Below, one piece after another: positions 57,601-64,000 of a DNA stretch of 64,000 nucleotides (position 1 is its first letter; each line of letters opens with the position of its first letter). The notes under the pieces are model-generated. The model was not told the origin of the DNA. It searched no databases and worked only from the letters and a program-made list of their open reading frames with translations. This DNA is from Spirogloea muscicola (taxonomy: Eukaryota > Streptophyta > Zygnematophyceae > Spirogloeales > Spirogloeaceae): the NCBI GenBank assembly GCA_009602725.1, contig WELB01000132.1:287327-351326 (forward strand). The letters are read 5' to 3'. The position numbers were made by a program, and so were the translations under genes.

Positions 57601-60378
57601 GTGTCATTCTACTGTGCAAGCGAAGAAGGCGGAACCATGGGCTCCGGAGGGTCTCAAGCCCCAGCAACTCGGCAGGCCTGAACAGCAAGGGCGGCTCCGC
57701 CAGCATGTCCAGCCGCTCCCTTATCGGCACTTCAGCGCTGGCACTGGCACCGCTGTCGGGCAGCCTCACCAAGTTCTCCATCACCACGCAGGACGACAAT
57801 GCTGTCAGCTCGCCGGTCAACAGCGAGTACGGGTGAGCTAGCAGTAGTGCAGCCTCTTCAGATGTGGACTTACACTTGTGTCTGCGTGTCCTGAGAGTAC
57901 TACACTATTTCTATCAAGCTTTGCAGGAGGCTTGTCAGCATTAGTACAGCTTGCTGCTCATACATGAGGTGCTTAAGGTCTTATGGCTTAGCTCCACTGG
58001 ATAACAGGGACATGTCAATAAAGCTTGAGGTCATCCAAGCAGCAACCAACAACTTTGCAGACCAAAACATAGTAGGCCGTGGAGGCTTTGGCACTGTATA
58101 CTATGGTCTACTGCATGTAAGTCTCTGCCTCTTCTTTCTGCAGTCAGTGTCTTTGGCTTGTGCAGGACTGCAGGCAAAGGGCCTGCGCAAAACTTACATC
58201 ATTATATGTGGTGGTAGAGTTGCAACATTCGATGTGAGCGTTGATTGGTTCTTGACTTCTTCCAGGATGGCACCAAGGTTGCCGTCAAGAGGATGGAAGC
58301 AGGCGCTCTGAGCCAGAAGGCTCTCAAGGAGTACGCTGCAGAGATCAGCGTCCTTGGAAAGCTGCGCCATAGACACCTGGTTGGGCTGCTTGGTTTCTGT
58401 GTCGACGGATTTGAGAGGCTACTTGTCTACGAATTCATGACACAGGTGACTGGCCACTATGCATCCTTGGTTCAAAAAAGGCCTTGAGCTACTCTTACGC
58501 CATCCCAGTCACAGGGGTTTGCTTGAAGTAGATGGCTCAGAGTGGTCATCGGCTCAACCAGGGCCACCAGCTCTTCATATTGCTGTCTGCAGGCATTGTA
58601 AGGACGATAGTCCACCTGTGGGTTGGCTTTGCGCGGCGTGCATCCTTGTCCTTCCTGACTCTGCATGACGTTTCCATGGACAGGGACCGCTGAGCAGACA
58701 CCTCTTTGAGTACCGGAGGTGGAATCTGCAGCCCCTTGATTGGAGGACAAGAATATCGATTGCCCTGGATGTTGCTCGGGGCATTGACTACCTGCACTCC
58801 CTTGCATACAAGTCCTTCATTCACCGTGACCTCAAGGTATTGCAGGGTGTCTCAAGCGCATATGAGTGTAGTGTTGTGCACCAATAGGCAGCTACCACAT
58901 CACTGGCTAGCTGCAATTTTCACCGCCTGTTTTCCTAATATGGTCAATGACTTGGCCGGCACTTATATGAAATTCCAACATGACTTGAACACTGTGCAGA
59001 CCAGTAGCTCGTTCTGGCAGTTGTCACATGATGAGGCAACATGCAGCTGATACTCTTATGTTTTTGTATGTTGGAGTGTCTGGCAGCCTTCCAACATACT
59101 TTTGGATGACTCCTTCCGAGCCAAGGTGTCCGACTTTGGCCTGGTGAAGCTGGCCCCAGAAGGACTGCACTCTATTGAGACACGGATTGCGGGAACTTTT
59201 GGATATCTCGCGCCAGAGTATGCAGGTATGCGATGTACAGGATGTATAATCTGCCTTCATTTGCGATAAGATGGTCACTGTGTGAACCTTACTGTCTGCA
59301 ATCAGGGCACAGGAAGATAAGGTGTTCTCTTCTGTGGACACGTGCTTCTACTTTACATACTCACTAATGGGTTTGGCTTGGCTGTGTTGGGTGAATCTAT
59401 TGCAGTGACTGGGAGGGTAACAGTCAAGTCAGACGTCTTCAGCTTTGGTGTCATCTTGATGGAGCTCCTGACCGGCAAGCGAGGCCTGGACGAGAGTGCC
59501 CCAGAAGAGAGCATGCACCTGGCCTCCTGGTTCCTGCCGATCATCCAAGACAGGGCGGCAGTTCTGCAGGTTCGCAAACATTGCCGAAAATTGCCTCATG
59601 CGTTTGCAGTTTGCTTGGACCCACTTCCACGGCACTTGCTGTCAGTGGGACAGACATGTGTGTCTGCACAGACAGGTGCGAGGCAGTGTGACGTAGTTAC
59701 AAATGCAGATGTTGTCTACTTAATTTGAGAAGAGTTGTCATGCAGGTGCTGGACCCATCTCTGAATGTTGGGCGAGAGGCACTGGAGAGCATGTATCAGA
59801 TTGCCGAGCTTGCGGGCCATTGCTGTGCCCGCGACCCGCGGCAGAGGCCCCAGATGAGCGATGCGGTGGCCCTTCTAACACCCCATGTACAACAGTGGAA
59901 GCCTCAGGTATGTCTGTTTCACATGATTGCGCAATGACTGACATTAACAGCTGGTTCTTTGTAACCAAGTCCCTATTTTGGGTGCCACTCTGTCCACTAT
60001 CTGCTTGTTGATGCAATGTAGGCTTGCCTGACAGGTACTGAGGACTGATTCTATCCTGTACTTAGACAATACCATAATTGAGAGTGCCACGAGACCTGAC
60101 AGGATGCTGTGCATTTGGTGAACTGAGAATGGTATACTCACATTCGACAGAGTGCAGGGAGTGCAGATTAATCTGCCAGTCGTCAATGTAGTGGAAACAT
60201 TGTCATTATGTATCATAAATCGTACTGTGACAAAACCCTTGTGGCTGTCCAGGACCCTCTGGAGGATGCCACAGGTGGCATTGACACCGGCATTAGCCTT
60301 GCGCAAGCGCTGCAGCAGTGGCAGGACATGGCAGAGGGCGACGAGCTGCCAGCCGCCTATGGAGGCTTTGGCTCCTGA
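54654..60378 (+). CDS. TMK: TMK-type leucine-rich-repeat receptor-like kinase
   Basis: Twelve exons: 54654-55049, 55294-55365, 55457-55852, 56091-56497, 56885-57832, 57969-58116, 58266-58445, 58684-58836, 59087-59225, 59406-59569, 59746-59907 and 60253-60378. They total 3291 nt, giving 1096 aa. Order: signal peptide (1-28); LRR block 1; a non-LRR island with [11 protein letters not shown] and [13 protein letters not shown] block 2 ([19 protein letters not shown]); a Pro/Ser-rich extensin-like segment (about 490-640); one membrane helix (about 642-667) with a stop-transfer KRRRR; kinase. The split LRR with island is diagnostic of TMKs, which act in auxin signalling at the plant cell surface. 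The kinase looks active: GRGGFG, VAVKRM, HRDLK, DFGLVK, APEYA. TMK-specific stretches include [22 protein letters not shown]-like sequence and the tail [15 protein letters not shown]. The long Pro-rich insert makes it larger than land-plant TMKs. The acceptor of exon 3 and the exact start of exon 6 are the weakest choices. Confidence 0.92.
55465..55516 (+). repeat. In-frame 30-bp duplication with CGATCGTACGA palindromes
   Basis: TTTCAATCTTACGATCGTACGA at 55465 (first 20 bases are diagnostic) recurs at 55495 with two changes, offset exactly 30 bp. It lies at the start of TMK exon 3 as modelled and would encode FNLTIVR and FNRTIVR. Part of it could be intron if another acceptor is used. Confidence 0.8.
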
Positions 60379-60690
60379 ACTCGATGACCAGTCCTGCCCC
60401 AGAGTGGGACAGTCTTCACTCAAGAATGTCTCCCATCTACATACTTGTCCATGTTTCGTAGCCAGGTGCTACCTGCACTGGCGGGCTCGAGCTCGAGCCA
60501 AAGCTCGTAGAGTATTTGACCATGGACAATCTCACTTCCTCAAAGGCCCCACCCCTGCCCCTGGACGATCGAGCCTAGCTTCTCCACTTACAAGCCAATC
60601 TCAGAACCGTGGACAGAAGATGAAGCCATTTGCGCTTCTGCCTTCTCAAGAACTCGCCTCTGCCCCCTTGCAGGGGGCGAACCTAACCAG

Positions 60691-60713
60691 GTGTGTGTGT
60701 GTGTGTGTGTGTG
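60691..60713. repeat. (GT)n microsatellite
   Basis: About eleven GT units with one C interruption, 310 bp past the TMK stop. Confidence 0.9.
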
Positions 60714-61075
60714 CGTGTAGCGCCCACTTACTTTCTGGATCTCCAGGTTTCTGGCCTTCGCTCTGCCGATGAGGGTGGAGAGGAGTCTCTTACCAGAACG
60801 TGACATTTCTTGTGACTAAATAGTGATGGTTAGCTGGCTCACTCAACTCTGACGTCATATGTGACATGGAGGGATGTGTACAGCATGCAAAGCAGTGCAC
60901 ATCCTTTGACTACACAAGGGCGGACTTGGCCATGAGCATAGCTTGTCGGTCGAAGCAAGCCTTGGAGTCAGCAGTGTCCGAGTCTGGTTGGACTAATCGG
61001 ATGGACTCACCACAAGAGATTACACACTAGGCAGGAGAAGATACACCTCACACGATTGGTGGCGAAGGTCCAAAG

Positions 61076-61192
61076 AGGAGGCATAGGGGAGCGTGCAAGG
61101 AGCTACGTGCCTGCTTCTTTGTGTTTTTAATGTGAGGAGGCATAGGGGAGCGTGCAAGGAGCTACGCGCCTGCTTCTGTGTTTTTAATGTTT
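61076..61192. repeat. About 58-bp tandem duplication
   Basis: Two copies of a unit containing GGAGGCATAGGGGAGCGTGC, GGAGCTACG, CCTGCTTCT and TGTTTTTAATGT. They differ by one substitution and a short indel, so the duplication is recent. Confidence 0.9.
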
Positions 61193-61948
61193 CTTTAGCA
61201 GACCATCTTTTACCGTTCATCAATTGACATGCTGCAGCTGCTGTTGCTTAAGCATAGGCTATATTCGTGGTCACTTATGGTGCATACGAGCTGATCTTGA
61301 CCAGGACAAGCGTGGGAGGATAAGCTCAATAAGTCACCCCAGCAGCAAATGGCCCCCAACGCAGCAGCATGAGGGCTGGTGAGCAGGTTTATTGACTTCT
61401 CATCAACTCTTCGCATCTGACTCAAGCCACTCAGCTAATGGTTACTGCTGGACTGCTGCCCCACACTTACTAACAAGGTAGCAAACACTCACTGTACAAT
61501 TTCCGTAAATCATGGACTACTTGTACGACATATCATTGCAACACAAGGGGGATATAGGAATACCTAGTGAGCTCAGACAAGGCTCTTGAAGATTGTCAAA
61601 ACCTCATCTCAGCCACTACACTTATGTTCCTGCCAATATTCGTGTGATTGCACAATACACCAGCCTAACCCCCTATCCGTACATGGCACAGAGCCATTCT
61701 GCTTCTGTCAGAGATGTCAAGAGGCGTGAAAGACCAACAAATGTAAACGTGGTCTAGAGTACAATGCTTCCGGGTAGGACTAGCTAATAGGTTCCAGGAG
61801 TACAGGCCAATGGCCAAGTCTACACTGAGGGAGGTCAACCTACAAGCGCATGAGCTATGGGGCTAATTGAAAGCGTCGGCTGCTTAGCTTGCCTACCACT
61901 GCAGCAGGCACATGCTTTGCACTACCTACACTGGGAGCTGCCTGAAGC

Positions 61949-64000
61949 CTAACTGAATACATCCTCCCTATCACCTTCCATGGCATCGCCCTCCTCCAAG
62001 TGGCTGAACTCCAAGAAGTGTGTCGGCCTGTGCTCCTCATGGTAGTATTCCCGGGGGGGTGCTAGCTTAATAGCATACTTCATTCCAGCCGAGTGCTTCA
62101 CCCCCATAAAATTGTAATTCCAAGGCCCGGCATCAGGAACCTGCCAGATGATAGTGTCAATACAAAAAGTCCTCAAATCGTAATTCAAGCAGCAACCAAC
62201 AATTGCCTCAATTAACACAGGACATGTAAGAGGCAATCTGATCGTTTCACAAGAAGGCAGTATGACTTCAACGTAGGCTTGTCTTGCTCAGAGGCTCACC
62301 ATGTAAAAACCAAGGAATCGGTCTGAAAGAAGCATCTGAACCTTCTCATAGTGAGTTGGCAGATAACCATGAGGGTTAGATCCACTGTCCTTGTTGGTTC
62401 GGCCCCACTCGTAGCCGCTGGGTGTGAGCTTGTAGGCTGTTAAAGAGCACGAGCCAGGTGTGAAGCTGCATGTGAGAATGATGCACTTCTCACCATCCCA
62501 CTGCTTATTGGCCTCCAAGACCCGTGCATGTGCCGACAGATCCTGCAAGTTACGAATTCACAATCTAAGCACAGGCAAAAGGCTCACATATTGGGAGCAA
62601 AGAGAAAAGGAGGTAAATATCAGAACACAACCAAGCAGTACCACATAAGTGGGAACTCTTAAATTGATGCGAAACAACTTCTATGTAAGACTGTTGGCAG
62701 GATGATAGAAACTCTAAGAAAGAATACGTCAAGAACGTGCCATATAGATAGAGTAGCAGTATGCAAGTGAGCAAGAGAACAAGGACAAGCAGCCAAACCT
62801 GAGGAGAGAGCTGTGGGCTCTCATTCGGCTGCGTGTGCATCCACCCAAGTGGCTCCAGATCTTTCAGATACTCATGCTCAGGAAGCATAGAGGGAAGGTG
62901 TACTTGCTGGTGGGTGCCCCACTGGGGAGGCATGACCACACACCTAATCTCTTTCACTTGTGGGTTATCAGCCGGGCTGACACCATACAAGTACCCTGCA
63001 ATCTGAGTCCTCAGATCCGCAATGCATATGAACTTCTTGAGGACATTCTTGGGCAAGATGTACGTGTAACCAGATTCCTGCAGCAAGATTCCACAGCCGC
63101 TGTCATGAGCGTTCCAAAGTGATCCGGACAATGTGAAGCTCAATGTACCAAGTGAGCACACATCACATGATTCCATGGACAAAGGCAGCACCTCTCACCT
63201 TTATGTCATCTGAGTTGACGTAGATGTGGTTTACACGCAGATGAAGATTAGTGGCTGAGATGGCTCGCACTCGCCAATCTGTCTTGCTGCTGAACGCAGC
63301 CTGTTCGTAGGGGCTCGTGGATGTGACAATGAGCTCATCACCGTGGACATTTGTTGTCCTTGTTGTCACAGCCGTGAGCTGAGAAGCCTCCTTCGCCTGT
63401 GAAATAACTCAACAAGGCAACATGAGAAACCAACAAGAAGCTGCTCCAAGCTGCTTAACAACCTCTTCGCAAGTGTTAGTACTGTGCTAGTCAGCTTTAG
63501 ATTGCCAACTGAGATGTGAAGGCACACAGATGTGAGAAGGGAAGGCACACAGATGAAGAAGCAGCCAAAAAATGCAAGCCATCTAATCACCTGCTTCTCA
63601 ATTTCAGCAATTTGCTGTCGCTGCTGGGATGGCGGTGTGATCTCAGCACCCAAGATAATATCTCTGATCTCAGATTGAGTCAGTGCAGACACGTTGACAT
63701 TGTTCTTCTTCGCATAATCTGACAAGATGAGATCTCTGAGGGCCACCTCGACCTTGATCCATTGATCGTCAGTGAGGCTGGGCCAAATGTGGTGGGACTC
63801 GGTGACAATGGCTTTGTCAGGCTTGAGGAGCATCTTTGCTTTCTCGTTGTTCACATGAAGTGCTCGAAGAATGAGCACTAGCCTAGAGAAGGCCGTGTAA
63901 GACGATATTGTCTTCAGCCAGTCATCGTAAATGTTGAACAGCACCATCTGTGGCTCCGTGGCCTGCACAACAACCGGTTGCTTATCTTAGCCCAACCCAG
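61949..64000 (-). CDS. PRP8: Pre-mRNA splicing factor PRP8, C-terminal part (gene continues beyond window)
   Basis: Five exons: 63962-63591, 63396-63199, 63077-62799, 62542-62300 and 62140-61949, all in phase. Further exons lie past 64000. The near-invariant PRP8 sequence is plain: [60 protein letters not shown] (end of the RNase H-like region), [20 protein letters not shown], then the Jab1/MPN domain ([99 protein letters not shown]). It ends [13 protein letters not shown] and an acidic tail. PRP8 is the U5 snRNP core that cradles the spliceosome active site. Its Jab1 domain binds and restrains the BRR2 helicase through the C-terminal tail seen here. Confidence 0.97.

Larger units (their letters stand above)
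60379..61948. other. Convergent intergenic region between TMK and PRP8
   Basis: It holds a GT microsatellite at 60691-60713 and a tandem duplication at 61076-61192. No other gene-like frame has family resemblance. Confidence 0.5.

Overview
The window is a piece of an intron-rich, GC-rich nuclear chromosome from a green-lineage eukaryote. Introns are short (about 100-350 bp), mostly GT-AG, with donors that favour GTGAGC and GTAAGC. Plant-type CCCTAAA telomere-like repeats occur inside introns. A TMK-type receptor kinase, a NO VEIN homologue and a plant-style HIRIP3/CHZ chaperone point to the streptophyte side, most likely a charophyte-grade green alga. That placement is inference. I see no bacterial operons, tRNA, rRNA or CRISPR.

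Layout: (1) 1-10.6 kb, a very large NO VEIN-like protein (+), its 5' end lost at a poly-A run. (2) 12.0-14.5 kb, a secreted selenium-binding-protein/methanethiol-oxidase-like propeller (-), 8 exons. (3) 16.5-21.3 kb, TRM6/GCD10, the non-catalytic subunit of the tRNA m1A58 methyltransferase (-), 12 exons. (4) 22.3-25.2 kb, a MAP-kinase-fold protein (+) with catalytic residues replaced but TEY kept. It carries hairpins in three introns and two more downstream. (5) 27.7-28.8 kb, an unrecognised Cys-containing basic protein (-). (6) 32.1-34.4 kb, a six-EF-hand protein (+). (7) 37.1-38.6 kb, an Ala/Glu-rich coiled-coil protein (+). (8) 39.3-41.2 kb, an organellar ribosome recycling factor (-), head-to-head across a gap with (9) 42.3-43.2 kb, a NOL12/RRP17-like nucleolar protein (+). 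(10) 44.1-45.9 kb, two convergent Copia gag fossils. (11) 47.9-49.9 kb, a HIRIP3-like CHZ histone chaperone (-). (12) 54.7-60.4 kb, a TMK-type LRR receptor kinase (+), 12 exons. (13) 61.9-64.0 kb, the C-terminus of splicing factor PRP8 (-), continuing beyond the window.

I assembled the exons by hand from splice sites, codon phase and family resemblance. For genes 2-7, 9 and 12 the summed exon lengths are whole numbers of codons, which supports those models.

The gene-poor stretches (14.5-16.5, 28.9-32.1, 34.4-36.9, 43.2-47.9 and 50-54 kb) share a dispersed repeat whose core is a short hairpin, GGCTG-N8-CAGCC, seen in about 25-30 copies on both strands and locally in arrays. A longer unit of roughly 150-200 bp recurs at 31.7, 45.9 and 50.6 kb. 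Several genes serve RNA and translation (TRM6, RRF, NOL12, PRP8) and two have land-plant relatives in auxin biology (NO VEIN, TMK). They share a neighbourhood, not an operon, so functional linkage should not be assumed.
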